From contig NZ_OY762999.1 of NCBI RefSeq assembly GCF_963666665.1, forward strand, positions 3,940,001 to 4,004,000: a DNA stretch of 64,000 nucleotides. The letters run 5' to 3'. The position numbers were made by a program, and so were the translations under genes. The stretch comes from Maridesulfovibrio sp. GTDB lineage: Bacteria; Desulfobacterota; Desulfovibrionia; Desulfovibrionales; Desulfovibrionaceae. Positions 7,142 to 16,084 of the stretch are shown here, piece by piece; the stretch's first letter is position 1; every line of letters begins with the position of its first letter. Below the pieces are notes generated by a model that saw only the letters and a program-made list of their open reading frames with translations, was not told the DNA's origin and made no database searches.

Positions 7142-9622
7142 ATGCCTAAAAAGGATATTGCTGAGTTTCTGGAAGAGATTGGAGGAATGGACGTTGAATC
7201 CCTTGTGAATAGTGTTTGCCGGCATCATCTGTCGTATTTGGGACGCGATTATGGACGGACCGATCTGTTTTCACTTTATCAGGCTCTTGCCTATACACTG
7301 CGTGACCGGCTGGTGGGAAACTGGATTAAAACCCAGAGATCCTACTACAGTCAGCGAGCCAAGAGTGTATATTATCTCTCTTTGGAGTTTTTGACCGGGA
7401 AGTCGTTGGCAAGCAATACCATAAGCCTTGGCGTGGAAAAGGAAGTGGCCGCGGTTTTGGAAAAATTCGATGTTACCCTTGATGAAGCAGAAAGTGCGGA
7501 AGCTGATGCTGGGTTGGGAAACGGGGGATTGGGACGGCTTGCTTCATGTTTTCTGGATTCTATGGCCAGCTTGGGAATTCCCGGATACGGGTATGGAATC
7601 AGGTATGAGTATGGAATATTCAAACAGGCCATTGAGAACGGGGAGCAGGTTGAGGCCCCGGATGACTGGCTGCATAGCGGTAATCCCTGGGAATTCAACC
7701 GTAAGGGATTTATGTTTACTGTCCGGCTTTACGGCCGCGAAGAGCAGTATACACATGAAGACGGTTCTGTACGACATCGCTGGGCTGACAGTGCAAAGGT
7801 CATGGCTGTGCCTGTGGATATGTTGATCCCCGGATACAGGAACGGAAACGTTATCAATATGCGTCTCTGGGAAGCCCAGCCCGCAAGGCGGTTCAATTTC
7901 GATCTGTTCAACAGTGGTGACTACATACGTTCCATGGAAGATGCTGTTCGTTCGCAGACAATTTCCAAGGTGCTTTATCCGAATGACAGGCTGAGTGAAG
8001 GGCGGGAGCTGCGTCTTGTGCAGCAGTACTTTTTTGTCTCGGCAACCATTCAGGATATGATGCGCCGTTTTATGAAGCTCAAGCTTGATTATTCGGAATT
8101 ACCCAATCGGGCTGTGGTCCAGCTCAACGAAACCCATCCGGCTATCGCCATTCCGGAATTGATGCGGATCCTTATTGATGAGCATATGTTGAACTGGGAT
8201 GTGGCTTGGCGTATCTGCCGCCGGACTTTTGCCTACACCAACCATACGGTCATGCCGGAAGCTCTTGAAACATGGCCGCTGGATATGATGCGCAAGGTCC
8301 TGCCCCGTCATGTCTCAATTATCTTCGAGATCAACCGCCGTTTTATGGAAGATGTGAAGAGCCGTTTTCCCGGTGATGAGGATAGGCTCAAGCGCATGTC
8401 CATTGTCGAGGACAGTGAGTTTCCGCAGGTGCGTATGGCTTGGCTGGCCGTAGTAGGCAGTTTTATTGTGAACGGGGTGTCCGCTCTGCATGGAGAATTG
8501 ATCAAGAAGAGTATCTTTCAGGATTTTGTGGAAATGTATCCGGGCCGCTTTACCTCGGTCACGAATGGAATAACTCCGCGCAGGTGGCTGCGCCAATGCA
8601 ACCAGCCCTTGTCTGATCTGATCACCGAAAAGATAGGTGACGGGTGGGTCACTGATCTCGCGCAGTTGCGCAAGCTTGAGCCGCTGGCTGAAGATCCTGA
8701 ATTTCAGGATCGCTGGTACAAATGCAAGCTCAAGGAAAAAAGGCGGCTGGTAGAATACGCACGTAATGAATACGGGCTCTACCTTCCTGCGGACTGGATG
8801 TATGATGTCCATGTTAAACGTATTCATGAGTACAAGAGGCAGCTTCTTAATGTGCTCCATGCGGTAACCCTTTATTGCCGCCTGAAGAAAGATCCCAACA
8901 GTGTTGCCGTGCCGAGGCTGAAGATTTTTGCAGGCAAGGCTGCACCGGGCTATTTCATTGCCAAGCGCATCATCAGGTTGATCAACTCCGTGGGCGCGGT
9001 GGTCAACTCCGATTCAGCTGTAAACCATAAGCTGCGCATCGCCTTTATGCCCAACTACCGGGTTTCGCAGGCTGAGCGGATTATTCCGGCCACAGACCTT
9101 TCGGAACAGATATCCCTCGCAGGAACCGAGGCTTCGGGTACCGGTAATATGAAGTTTGCCCTTAACGGTGCCTTGACCATCGGTACCCTTGACGGGGCCA
9201 ATATCGAAATCATGGAAGAGGTCGGCCGCGAGCATATGTTTATCTTCGGTATGGATGCCGATGAAGTGGCCGCGCGCAGGCATAACGGCTACAATCCTTC
9301 TGAAATAGCTTCGACGGATCAGGAGCTTGCCGAGGCCCTGCATTACATTGGTGACGGGACTTTCTCGGAAGGTGACCGGGAGTTGTTCAGGCCGATTCTT
9401 GATGCCTTGTTTAACGGCGGTGACCAGTACATGGTTCTTGCCGACTACCGTGATTACGTTGATGCTCAGGCTCGGGTTGATGAATTGTGGCTGGATTGTA
9501 AGAAATGGCTGCGCAGTTCAATTCTCAACACAGCCGGATCAGGACATTTTTCCAGTGACCGGGCCATTCTGGACTATGCCCGTAATATCTGGGGCGTGCG
9601 GCCTATGGATATGGATAAATAG
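7142..9622 (+). CDS. glgP: Glycogen/starch/alpha-glucan phosphorylase
   Basis: 826 residues, full length for the GT35 family. It degrades alpha-1,4-glucans with phosphate to glucose 1-phosphate, using pyridoxal phosphate. The PLP lysine is in ASGTGNMKFALNG (about residue 670). Other family blocks are YYLSLEFLTGKSL, AGLGNGGLGRLA, NETHPAIAIPE, VTNGITPRRWL and VHVKRIHEYKRQLLN. GAGGA lies just before the ATG. The gene stands alone; no other glycogen gene is in the window. A terminator hairpin follows. Confidence 0.97.
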   Translation: MPKKDIAEFLEEIGGMDVESLVNSVCRHHLSYLGRDYGRTDLFSLYQALAYTLRDRLVGNWIKTQRSYYSQRAKSVYYLSLEFLTGKSLASNTISLGVEKEVAAVLEKFDVTLDEAESAEADAGLGNGGLGRLASCFLDSMASLGIPGYGYGIRYEYGIFKQAIENGEQVEAPDDWLHSGNPWEFNRKGFMFTVRLYGREEQYTHEDGSVRHRWADSAKVMAVPVDMLIPGYRNGNVINMRLWEAQPARRFNFDLFNSGDYIRSMEDAVRSQTISKVLYPNDRLSEGRELRLVQQYFFVSATIQDMMRRFMKLKLDYSELPNRAVVQLNETHPAIAIPELMRILIDEHMLNWDVAWRICRRTFAYTNHTVMPEALETWPLDMMRKVLPRHVSIIFEINRRFMEDVKSRFPGDEDRLKRMSIVEDSEFPQVRMAWLAVVGSFIVNGVSALHGELIKKSIFQDFVEMYPGRFTSVTNGITPRRWLRQCNQPLSDLITEKIGDGWVTDLAQLRKLEPLAEDPEFQDRWYKCKLKEKRRLVEYARNEYGLYLPADWMYDVHVKRIHEYKRQLLNVLHAVTLYCRLKKDPNSVAVPRLKIFAGKAAPGYFIAKRIIRLINSVGAVVNSDSAVNHKLRIAFMPNYRVSQAERIIPATDLSEQISLAGTEASGTGNMKFALNGALTIGTLDGANIEIMEEVGREHMFIFGMDADEVAARRHNGYNPSEIASTDQELAEALHYIGDGTFSEGDRELFRPILDALFNGGDQYMVLADYRDYVDAQARVDELWLDCKKWLRSSILNTAGSGHFSSDRAILDYARNIWGVRPMDMDK

Positions 9623-9647
9623 TCTGGTCTTTTTTGCAAATCATTAG

Positions 9648-9690
9648 CATGTCCGTCTGCCTTCATTGAGGGCAGGCGGATATGTTTTTG
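9648..9690 (+). terminator. Rho-independent terminator after glgP
   Basis: Fourteen-position stem CATGTCCGTCTGCC (9648-9661) / GGCAGGCGGATATG (9671-9684) with G-U pairs, followed by TTTTTG. Confidence 0.75.
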
Positions 9691-9792
9691 TATTAGCCTA
9701 TATAGTTAGCGGGATGAGGGCGGCTTTGCCTTAAGCTGGAAATTCTCTTATATTATCGCCTCCGGAATGATAACAAAAATGGATTACCGATA

Positions 9793-10539
9793 ATGAAAAT
9801 GAAATTTCGTCCTTTTACAGCCCTGTTACTGATTATCCTCTTGTTGGCAGGAGTCTGCACTGCTCTTTTTCACATGGGCTTTTTTGATGCTTTTTTCGCT
9901 GAAAAGGTGGAAGTAAGCCAGCAGCAGGAAGGTGAAGGTCCTGTTGTGCGTCGGGAGGTCAGTAAGATTGTTTTGCCTCTTGAGTCCGCAAAATCAACTG
10001 CTCCAGACGTAGCTGAAGAGTTGAATGAAGCCGATATCAGTGGACAGGAGCCTACTGTTACCCAGCCGTCACCCGTTGTAGAAAAGAAAGAGGAAGTCGT
10101 CTCTGTTGCTGAAAAGCCTGTTGCAAAACCTGAGGTTGCAGAGCCTAAGGCTGTTGAAACAAAGGTTGTGGAACAGAAAAAGATTGCCGCGAAGCCTTCA
10201 AAATCCTCTGTTTCCAAGAGGACGATCTCAAAAGTGAGCTTCTCTTGTGAATCTGCTAAAGCTTCTGTGGATGTTGCGCTTTCTGCTGCTCCCGGAAAAG
10301 TAAGCTGGTTCAATCTTGATAAACCGCGCAGGTTGGTTATGGATATCCACGGGAAATGGCAGAATAAGGCTAAATCGCTATATCGTTTGAAAGATTGCCC
10401 GGTTCAGAAGATTGTACTTGGCGAACATCCGGATAAGATTCGTGTGGTTGTCTACCTTGATGAGAAAGTTGTTCCCGCGAAAATAAAACCGGGGATACGT
10501 AAGCATGATAAAGGGTTGTCTTTTGATTTAGGATTCTGA
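9793..10539 (+). CDS. Membrane-anchored AMIN-domain protein
   Basis: 248 residues. One N-terminal hydrophobic segment (about 8-27) acts as a signal anchor. A low-complexity linker rich in Glu, Val, Lys, Pro and Gln (about 35-145) is followed by a C-terminal AMIN-like domain (about 150-248) with VSWFNLDKPRRLVMDIHGKW and HPDKIRVVVYLDE. AMIN domains localise periplasmic proteins to peptidoglycan or to septal and secretin machinery. No enzymatic domain is attached, so it is probably a structural or targeting factor. The gene is monocistronic and followed by a strong terminator. An in-frame ATG six bases downstream of the chosen start is an alternative. Confidence 0.8.
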   Translation: MKMKFRPFTALLLIILLLAGVCTALFHMGFFDAFFAEKVEVSQQQEGEGPVVRREVSKIVLPLESAKSTAPDVAEELNEADISGQEPTVTQPSPVVEKKEEVVSVAEKPVAKPEVAEPKAVETKVVEQKKIAAKPSKSSVSKRTISKVSFSCESAKASVDVALSAAPGKVSWFNLDKPRRLVMDIHGKWQNKAKSLYRLKDCPVQKIVLGEHPDKIRVVVYLDEKVVPAKIKPGIRKHDKGLSFDLGF

Positions 10540-10562
10540 TTTTTCGACTTTTTTTGATTTTT

Positions 10563-10599
10563 AAAACGCCTTGTAAATATATTTACAAGGCGTTTTTTT
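10563..10599 (+). terminator. Rho-independent terminator after AMIN-domain gene
   Basis: Sixteen-bp perfect stem starting AAAACGCCTTGTAAAT (10563-10578), with complement at 10581-10596, then a T-run. Confidence 0.92.
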
Positions 10600-10653
10600 G
10601 TTTTTTGGGCTGATAACTATTTGTTTTTTAGTTCTTTTTGGCATCTTTATTTT

Positions 10654-10697
10654 GCGTAACATAAACGTAACAGCCGAGTCATTGCTCTGTAACCCGT
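10654..10697 (+). promoter_or_regulatory. Pho box: four 11-bp direct repeats ahead of pstB-phoU
   Basis: The core G-T-(A/C)-A-(C/T) recurs at exact 11-bp steps: GTAAC at 10656, GTAAC at 10667, GTCAT at 10678 and GTAAC at 10689. PhoB binds tandem 11-bp repeats of the TGTCA type, so this matches a double Pho box. A possible -10 element TAGTTA follows at 10704-10709. Its position, about 120 bases before pstB, fits phosphate-starvation control. Confidence 0.75.
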
Positions 10698-10819
10698 GCC
10701 GGATAGTTAGTTTGTGTCAGCTGATGCAGGCTGGCCACTATTCGGTGAGTATCAAGTAAGATCAGGGATCGGTTGAGCCTGATCCGATTTTATTTTTATA
10801 TAATTACGGAGAGAATGTA

Positions 10820-11581
10820 ATGGGGCAAGCTGTTAAAATCGCTTCAAGGAATTTGGATTTTTATTACGGGGACTTCAAGGCTCTTGAAGATATTTCCATG
10901 GATTTTGAGGAAAACAGGGTTACCGCACTTATCGGACCTTCCGGTTGCGGTAAGAGTACTTTTCTGCGCTGCCTGAACAGGATGAACGACCTTATCCCCG
11001 GAACCCGTGTTGACGGCGACCTGACTCTGGATGAGGAAGATATTTATGCTCAGGGTCTTGATGTGGTTACCCTGAGAAGGCGTGTCGGTATGGTTTTCCA
11101 GAAGCCCAACCCTTTCCCTAAATCCATATTTGAGAACGTTGCTTACGGCCTGCGTGTAAACGGCATTCAGGATAAGGAATATGTTGCCCAAAAGGTAGAA
11201 GACAGTCTCAAGGGCGGCGCGCTCTGGGATGAAGTTAAGGACCGCCTGCATTCTTCGGCTCTAGGTCTTTCCGGCGGTCAGCAGCAGCGTCTTTGTATCG
11301 CCCGTGCTTTGGCTGTTGAACCGGAAGTCCTGCTTATGGATGAGCCTGCCTCTGCGCTCGATCCCATCGCAACCCAGAAGATCGAGGACCTGATTCACGA
11401 GCTCAAAAAGAATTTCACCATCATCATCGTAACCCATTCCATGCAGCAGGCTGCCCGAGTCTCCGATCAGACCGCATTTTTCTATATGGGGCGTCTTATT
11501 GAGACAGGCAAAACCGAAACCATGTTCACCAAGCCAAAGAATAAGCAGACCGAAGATTATATCACCGGTCGTTTTGGTTAA
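10820..11581 (+). CDS. pstB: Phosphate ABC transporter ATP-binding protein PstB
   Basis: 253 residues. It is the cytoplasmic ATPase of the high-affinity phosphate importer PstSCAB. Walker A is GPSGCGKST (about 40-48), the Q-loop is VFQKPNPFPKSI, the signature is LSGGQQQRLCIARAL and Walker B is VLLMDEPASALDP. The region CLNRMNDLIPGTRVDG is specific to PstB. GGAGAG precedes the ATG. It forms a two-gene unit with phoU; pstS, pstC and pstA are not in this window and must be encoded elsewhere. A Pho box lies upstream. Confidence 0.97.
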   Translation: MGQAVKIASRNLDFYYGDFKALEDISMDFEENRVTALIGPSGCGKSTFLRCLNRMNDLIPGTRVDGDLTLDEEDIYAQGLDVVTLRRRVGMVFQKPNPFPKSIFENVAYGLRVNGIQDKEYVAQKVEDSLKGGALWDEVKDRLHSSALGLSGGQQQRLCIARALAVEPEVLLMDEPASALDPIATQKIEDLIHELKKNFTIIIVTHSMQQAARVSDQTAFFYMGRLIETGKTETMFTKPKNKQTEDYITGRFG

Positions 11582-11638
11582 GTCGATTTTGAATTATATT
11601 TGAGGTCCGGTTAATGGACTGCTGAGGAGTGTTTATTT

Positions 11639-12304
11639 ATGGAGCAACGTGCTCATTTTATAAAAAAAATGGATGATTTGAAGGTCCAGGTTCTGAGAAT
11701 GTCCAGCATGGCGGAGACTGCCTTGCATAGTTCCGTAAAGGCTTTGGCTGAATGCAATGCTGAGCTTGCTGAAGACGTTATCATGAATGACATCAAGATC
11801 AACGAACTGGAATGTGAACTTGATGAACACAACCTGAGTCTGCTGGCGCTGGATCAGCCTATGGCGAGAGACCTGCGTTTTATCGTCGGAGCCATGCGGA
11901 TCAGCAGCAACCTTGAGCGTATCGGCGATCAGGCGGTCAACCTTGCCCATCGTGCGGTATTCTTGAGCACCCGCCCGCCGCTTCCTTTCAACCAGCAGCT
12001 TGATCAGATCTGTTCTGTGGCTTCAGAAATGGTCAGCAAAGCGGTCAAGGCGTTTGCAGATGAGGATCATGAGCTCGCGGCTCAGGTCTGCGGCATGGAT
12101 AATGAAGCTGATGCCCTCAATGTCAGGATTCTCAAGGGACTTATCGAGAATATGGTTTCCGAGACAAGGATTGTTGAGCGCGGAGTGCATCTTATTATGG
12201 CTGCCAGCAGTCTTGAACGTATTGCAGATCAGGCCACCAACATTGCCGAATCTGTGATTTTTATAACCAAGGGTGTGAATATCAAGCATCAGTGTAAAGG
12301 GTAG
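11639..12304 (+). CDS. phoU: Phosphate signalling protein PhoU
   Basis: 221 residues, standard length, made of two related three-helix repeats. PhoU links the Pst transporter to the PhoR kinase and represses the Pho response when phosphate is plentiful. Repeat motifs are RDLRFIVGAMRISSNLERIGDQAVNLA (split across about 80-105) and HLIMAASSLERIADQATNIAE near the C-terminus, both with the metal-contacting E.IGDQ/E.IADQ pattern. AGGAG precedes the ATG. It lies 57 bases after pstB and is followed by a terminator. Confidence 0.96.
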   Translation: MEQRAHFIKKMDDLKVQVLRMSSMAETALHSSVKALAECNAELAEDVIMNDIKINELECELDEHNLSLLALDQPMARDLRFIVGAMRISSNLERIGDQAVNLAHRAVFLSTRPPLPFNQQLDQICSVASEMVSKAVKAFADEDHELAAQVCGMDNEADALNVRILKGLIENMVSETRIVERGVHLIMAASSLERIADQATNIAESVIFITKGVNIKHQCKG

Positions 12305-12341
12305 ACTGCAGCTGACTTTGTCTGCGAAATATTCAATGTGA

Positions 12342-12370
12342 AAGAGCCGGGTTTGTCCGGCTCTTTTTTT
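12342..12370 (+). terminator. Rho-independent terminator after phoU
   Basis: Nine-bp stem AAGAGCCGG (12342-12350) / CCGGCTCTT (12357-12365) and a T-run. Confidence 0.9.
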
Positions 12371-12658
12371 GTCTTAAGCTTTGAATGCAAACGATTTCAG
12401 GTCTCAGGGGGCTGAGGAATTAGGTTTACATAAGTGCTTTTTTAGGATAGAAGCAGTTCTCTTAATCTCAGAAGGGTTTAATACCCGCTGGGAATTATCC
12501 CGTAACGGGCATTAGGGATGAAGTGTGGCCCCCTTGGGTCAACGGACAATCTGGGCATCGGCTGCCTCGGAACGTGTGAGCAGGTTGATTCCAATGCGCT
12601 TCTCCCATGATATATATGCCAAAATTTTGTCCGAGGACATCGTTGTTGGAGGTAACCC
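12371..12658 (+). other. rpsA upstream and leader region
   Basis: 288 bases without a gene. It holds the probable rpsA promoter near 12585-12613 and small inverted repeats around ACCCGCTGGG and CCCGTAACGGG (12482-12510). S1 controls its own mRNA in other bacteria, so a structured leader would make sense, but no established leader motif was recognised. Confidence 0.4.
12585..12613 (+). promoter_or_regulatory. Putative sigma-70 promoter of rpsA
   Basis: TTGATT (12585-12590), 17-bp spacer, TGATAT (12608-12613); an overlapping TATATA is an alternative -10. It lies about 45 bases before the S1 start codon. Confidence 0.4.
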
Positions 12659-14404
12659 ATGGAAAACAATGAAAACATGAACGCCGAAATGGAAATGGAC
12701 TTCGAGGCTGCCCTTGAAGATTATCTTAATGCCGATTTCGGAAATCTGGACGAAGGAAGCATCGTTTCCGGTGAAGTAGTTAAAGTAGACAAGGACTTCG
12801 TTCTTATCGACGTTAACTTCAAGTCCGAAGGCCAGATTGCAGTATCTGAATTTTTGGATGCAGACGGCAACATGACTGTTGCTGTTGGTGATAAAGTAGA
12901 CGTTTTTGTTGCTAACAAAAACGAAAACGAAGGCACCATCCACCTTTCCCGCGACAAAGCCAAGCGCATGCAGCTCTTCGACAAACTCGAAGAAATGCAG
13001 GAAAACGAAGGCGTTGTCGAAGGCAGAATCATCCGCCGCATCAAAGGTGGTTACACCGTTGATCTCGGTGGCGTTGAAGCATTCCTGCCCGGTTCTCACG
13101 TCGATCTGCGCCCCGTTCCCGATATGGACGCTCTCGTGGATCAGACCTACGAATTCAAGATCCTCAAAATCAACCGTCGTCGCAGCAACGTTATCGTTTC
13201 CCGCCGTGTTCTTCTCGAAGAACAGCGCAACGAAATGCGTTCCCAGCTGCTTGGAACTCTTGAAGAAGAGCAGACCGTTAAAGGTAAAGTCAAGAATATC
13301 ACCGAATACGGTGTGTTCATTGACCTCGGCGGTCTCGACGGACTTCTGCATATCACAGACATGTCCTGGAAGCGCATCAAGCATCCTAAGGAAATGGTCG
13401 CACTCGGTGATGAACTCGAACTGAAAGTTCTGAACTTCGACAAAGAAGGCCAGAAAGTTTCTCTCGGTCTCAAACAGCTCGTTCCCGATCCGTGGGAAGA
13501 TATCTCCGGCAAATACCCCGAAGGTGCTAAGTACACCGGTAAGGTTACCAACCTCGCTGACTACGGTGCATTCGTTGAGTTGGAAGCTGGCGTTGAAGGT
13601 CTGGTTCACATTTCTGAAATGTCTTGGACCCGCAAGCTGCGTCATCCCTCCCAGATGGTACGCGTTGGCGACGAAGTCGACGTAGTTGTTCTGGGTGTTG
13701 ACCCCGACAAGAAGCGCATCTCCCTCGGTATGAAACAGGTTAAGCCGAACCCCTGGGATGTTGTTGCTGAGAAATTCCCCGAAGGTACTATCCTTGAAGG
13801 CCAGATCAAAAACATCACCGAATTCGGTGTGTTCATCGGCATCGAAGACGGCATTGACGGCCTGATTCACGTTTCCGATATCTCCTGGACCCGCAAGGTT
13901 CGCCATCCTTCAGAAGTATACGCTGTGGGTGACTCTGTACAGGCTAAAGTCCTCACTGTTGATAAAGAAAACGAGAAGTTCACCCTCGGTGTTAAACAGC
14001 TTTCCGAAGACCCCTGGTCTCAGGTACCCACTAAGTACCCCGTTGGCTGCACCCTCGAAGGTCTCGTTACCAACATCACTGACTTCGGCCTCTTCGTAGA
14101 AGTTGAAGAAGGTATTGAAGGTCTGGTTCACGTTTCTGAAATCTCTCACAAGAAGATCAAGAATCCTTCCGAGATGTTTAAAGAAGGTGTTACCATCCAG
14201 GCTAAAGTCATCCACGTATCTGCTGATGAGCGTCGCCTCGGCCTCTCCATCAAACAGCTCAAGGAAGACACTGAAAAACGTCAGCCTAAAGAATTCCGTT
14301 CCGGTCCTGCCGACAGCGGTAACACTCTGGGCGAACTGCTGAAGCAGAAACTTGCTGACGCAGCTGATGCAGCTGCAGCAGAGACTGAGGATGAAGAATC
14401 CTAA
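12659..14404 (+). CDS. rpsA: 30S ribosomal protein S1
   Basis: 581 residues. S1 is the mRNA-binding protein of the small ribosomal subunit and helps initiate translation on structured messages. Six S1 OB-fold repeats are visible, starting near residues 34, 118, 204, 290, 377 and 463 (for example VKGKVKNITEYGVFIDLGG and LEGQIKNITEFGVFIGIEDG). The last four share the GLxHxS/TDxSW pattern. GGAGG precedes the ATG. Codon use is strongly biased (AAC, GAA, CGC, CTC), as expected for high expression, which explains the long false ORF on the opposite strand. The end overlaps the sppA start by 14 bases. Confidence 0.96.
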   Translation: MENNENMNAEMEMDFEAALEDYLNADFGNLDEGSIVSGEVVKVDKDFVLIDVNFKSEGQIAVSEFLDADGNMTVAVGDKVDVFVANKNENEGTIHLSRDKAKRMQLFDKLEEMQENEGVVEGRIIRRIKGGYTVDLGGVEAFLPGSHVDLRPVPDMDALVDQTYEFKILKINRRRSNVIVSRRVLLEEQRNEMRSQLLGTLEEEQTVKGKVKNITEYGVFIDLGGLDGLLHITDMSWKRIKHPKEMVALGDELELKVLNFDKEGQKVSLGLKQLVPDPWEDISGKYPEGAKYTGKVTNLADYGAFVELEAGVEGLVHISEMSWTRKLRHPSQMVRVGDEVDVVVLGVDPDKKRISLGMKQVKPNPWDVVAEKFPEGTILEGQIKNITEFGVFIGIEDGIDGLIHVSDISWTRKVRHPSEVYAVGDSVQAKVLTVDKENEKFTLGVKQLSEDPWSQVPTKYPVGCTLEGLVTNITDFGLFVEVEEGIEGLVHVSEISHKKIKNPSEMFKEGVTIQAKVIHVSADERRLGLSIKQLKEDTEKRQPKEFRSGPADSGNTLGELLKQKLADAADAAAAETEDEES

Positions 14405-15272
14405 GAAAGGTTTCTCTGTCAGACATCCGTTTCTATTCGGTTTCAGTCTGCTATTAATGGCTGTGGCTCTCCTATGGGGAGCCGCAGCCTTTTTTCATGG
14501 AAAAGTGGACTTGTTCAGTGCCGGAAAGATCGGGGTGGTCAATGTGCAGGGAACCATCATCAATTCATTGCCTACGGTAAAATTTCTGCGTGATCTGCGC
14601 CGGGATGATTCAGTTAAGGGCGTACTGCTGCGGGTGAATTCTCCGGGGGGTACAATTGCTCCTTCCCAGGAGCTCTACCATGCTGTGAAACGGTTCGCCG
14701 AGGTTAAGCCCATTGTAGCTTCATTCGGTACTGTTGCGGCTTCCGGCGGGTATTACGCTGCGGCTCCGGCAACCAAGATTATGGCCAGCTCCGGTTCCAT
14801 AACCGGTTCCATCGGGGTGAAGGCCGAGTACGCCAATTTTCATCAGCTTATGGAAAAGGTCGGGGTTAAGCCGGTCATTATCACCAGCGGTACGATGAAG
14901 GCCGCCGGTTCACCTTTTGCCGAGCTTACACCTGAACAGCGAGAATACCTGACTGCGTTGATTATGGATATGCATAATCAGTTTGTAGATGATGTCGCAT
15001 CTGCACGTAAGCTTGACCGTGAACAGGTTGAAAAGATTGCTGACGGGCGGGCCATCACCGGGCGTGAAGCAAAGGAACTCGGATTAGTTGATCGCATCGG
15101 CGGATTTGAGGATTCCGTGACAGTGCTCAAGGCCCTTTGCAATATTGAGGGTGATGTGACGGTCATAGAAGGCCCGGAAGAAGAAAAGCCGTTGCTCAAG
15201 GAAATTCTGGGTTATTTTGGAATTACTCCTGAAGGTTCCGCTACCGGAGACGGGCTGATCTTTTCGTACTGA
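14391..15272 (+). CDS. sppA: Signal peptide peptidase SppA (36K type)
   Basis: About 293 residues from ATG 14391, inside the end of rpsA; an in-frame start at 14352 would add 13 unlikely residues. One N-terminal membrane helix (about 12-35) anchors the protein with its active site outside. This is an S49 family Ser/Lys peptidase: Ser118 in TVAASGGYYAAA and Lys170 in SGTMKAAGSPF, the same 52-residue spacing as in Bacillus SppA. It also has VNSPGGTIAPSQE and GSITGSIGV. It degrades leftover signal peptides in the membrane. Translational coupling to rpsA is likely. Confidence 0.93.
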   Translation: MKNPKKGFSVRHPFLFGFSLLLMAVALLWGAAAFFHGKVDLFSAGKIGVVNVQGTIINSLPTVKFLRDLRRDDSVKGVLLRVNSPGGTIAPSQELYHAVKRFAEVKPIVASFGTVAASGGYYAAAPATKIMASSGSITGSIGVKAEYANFHQLMEKVGVKPVIITSGTMKAAGSPFAELTPEQREYLTALIMDMHNQFVDDVASARKLDREQVEKIADGRAITGREAKELGLVDRIGGFEDSVTVLKALCNIEGDVTVIEGPEEEKPLLKEILGYFGITPEGSATGDGLIFSY

Positions 15273-15293
15273 TTAGATAGGGCAGCAGGATTT

Positions 15294-16046
15294 ATGAAGT
15301 GCACTTTTCTGGGCGTAGGCTCCGCATTCGACGCAAAGCAGACTAATGTCTCCGTTCTGGTGACTGCCGAAGAACGAACTCTACTTCTCGATTGCGGGTT
15401 CAATGCCGGACATCAATGCATGCGTGCGCTCCAAGATCCATCCCTGCTTGATGCTGTCTGGATTTCTCATTTTCATGGCGATCATTTTTTCGGGCTGCCC
15501 TTTCTTTTTGGTTCCTTTCTGACGTCAGGGCGAACGAAGGAAGTACATGTTTGCGGTCCGCTGGGGATCGAGGATAAGGTTGTTCGGCTTATAGACTTAG
15601 CCTATCCGACCATGCGGGCAAAGCTCGGATTTAATGTTTGTTTCCATGAATTCAGCCCCGGGGATGAGAAATGCATTGCCGGATTCAATCTGCGAACCTG
15701 TGTGATGGATCATTCAGAATCTGCGCTGGGTTTGCGGCTTGAATGCGCGGGCAAGTCTGTCTTTTACAGCGGAGACGGAAAGCTGGATGAAAATTGCCGG
15801 AGCAATGGACTAAATGTTGACCTTGGTATACTCGAATCATATGGGCTGGATGAGATTGTAAAAGGTCATTCCAGTGTCGCAGAATGTATTGATTTTGCAT
15901 CTTCAGCTGGAATGGGAAAAGTAGCCCTTGTGCATTTGGAGCCTTTTGTGCGAACCTGCAGTAGTAATAAGATTATGGAAATACTGGCGCAGGTTGATGA
16001 GTGTGAAATGTTTTTGCCTGAAGAAGGATGTTGCGTCGAACTTTGA
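15294..16046 (+). CDS. MBL-fold hydrolase, RNase Z-like
   Basis: 250 residues. The metallo-beta-lactamase metal site is SHFHGDHFFGLPF, with further ligands in CVMDHSESALG, FYSGDGK and the C-terminal VHLEPF. The N-terminus MKCTFLGVGSAFD resembles RNase Z-like and phosphodiesterase members. It lacks the long exosite arm of true tRNase Z, so the substrate is unclear; ribonuclease, cyclic phosphodiesterase or sulfatase-like activities are possible. AGGA precedes the ATG. It follows sppA by 21 bases and overlaps possible starts of the next gene, consistent with one operon. Confidence 0.8.
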   Translation: MKCTFLGVGSAFDAKQTNVSVLVTAEERTLLLDCGFNAGHQCMRALQDPSLLDAVWISHFHGDHFFGLPFLFGSFLTSGRTKEVHVCGPLGIEDKVVRLIDLAYPTMRAKLGFNVCFHEFSPGDEKCIAGFNLRTCVMDHSESALGLRLECAGKSVFYSGDGKLDENCRSNGLNVDLGILESYGLDEIVKGHSSVAECIDFASSAGMGKVALVHLEPFVRTCSSNKIMEILAQVDECEMFLPEEGCCVEL

Positions 16047-16084
16047 TGGTATCGACAGTTTTATTGCATCGCAGCGAGGCTAAA

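Noticed and set aside
12539..13906. 455-residue minus-strand ORF opposite rpsA
   Set aside because: It arises from the strong codon bias of the S1 gene and mirrors the S1 repeats (repeated F/N/E-rich patterns); no ribosome site or family.
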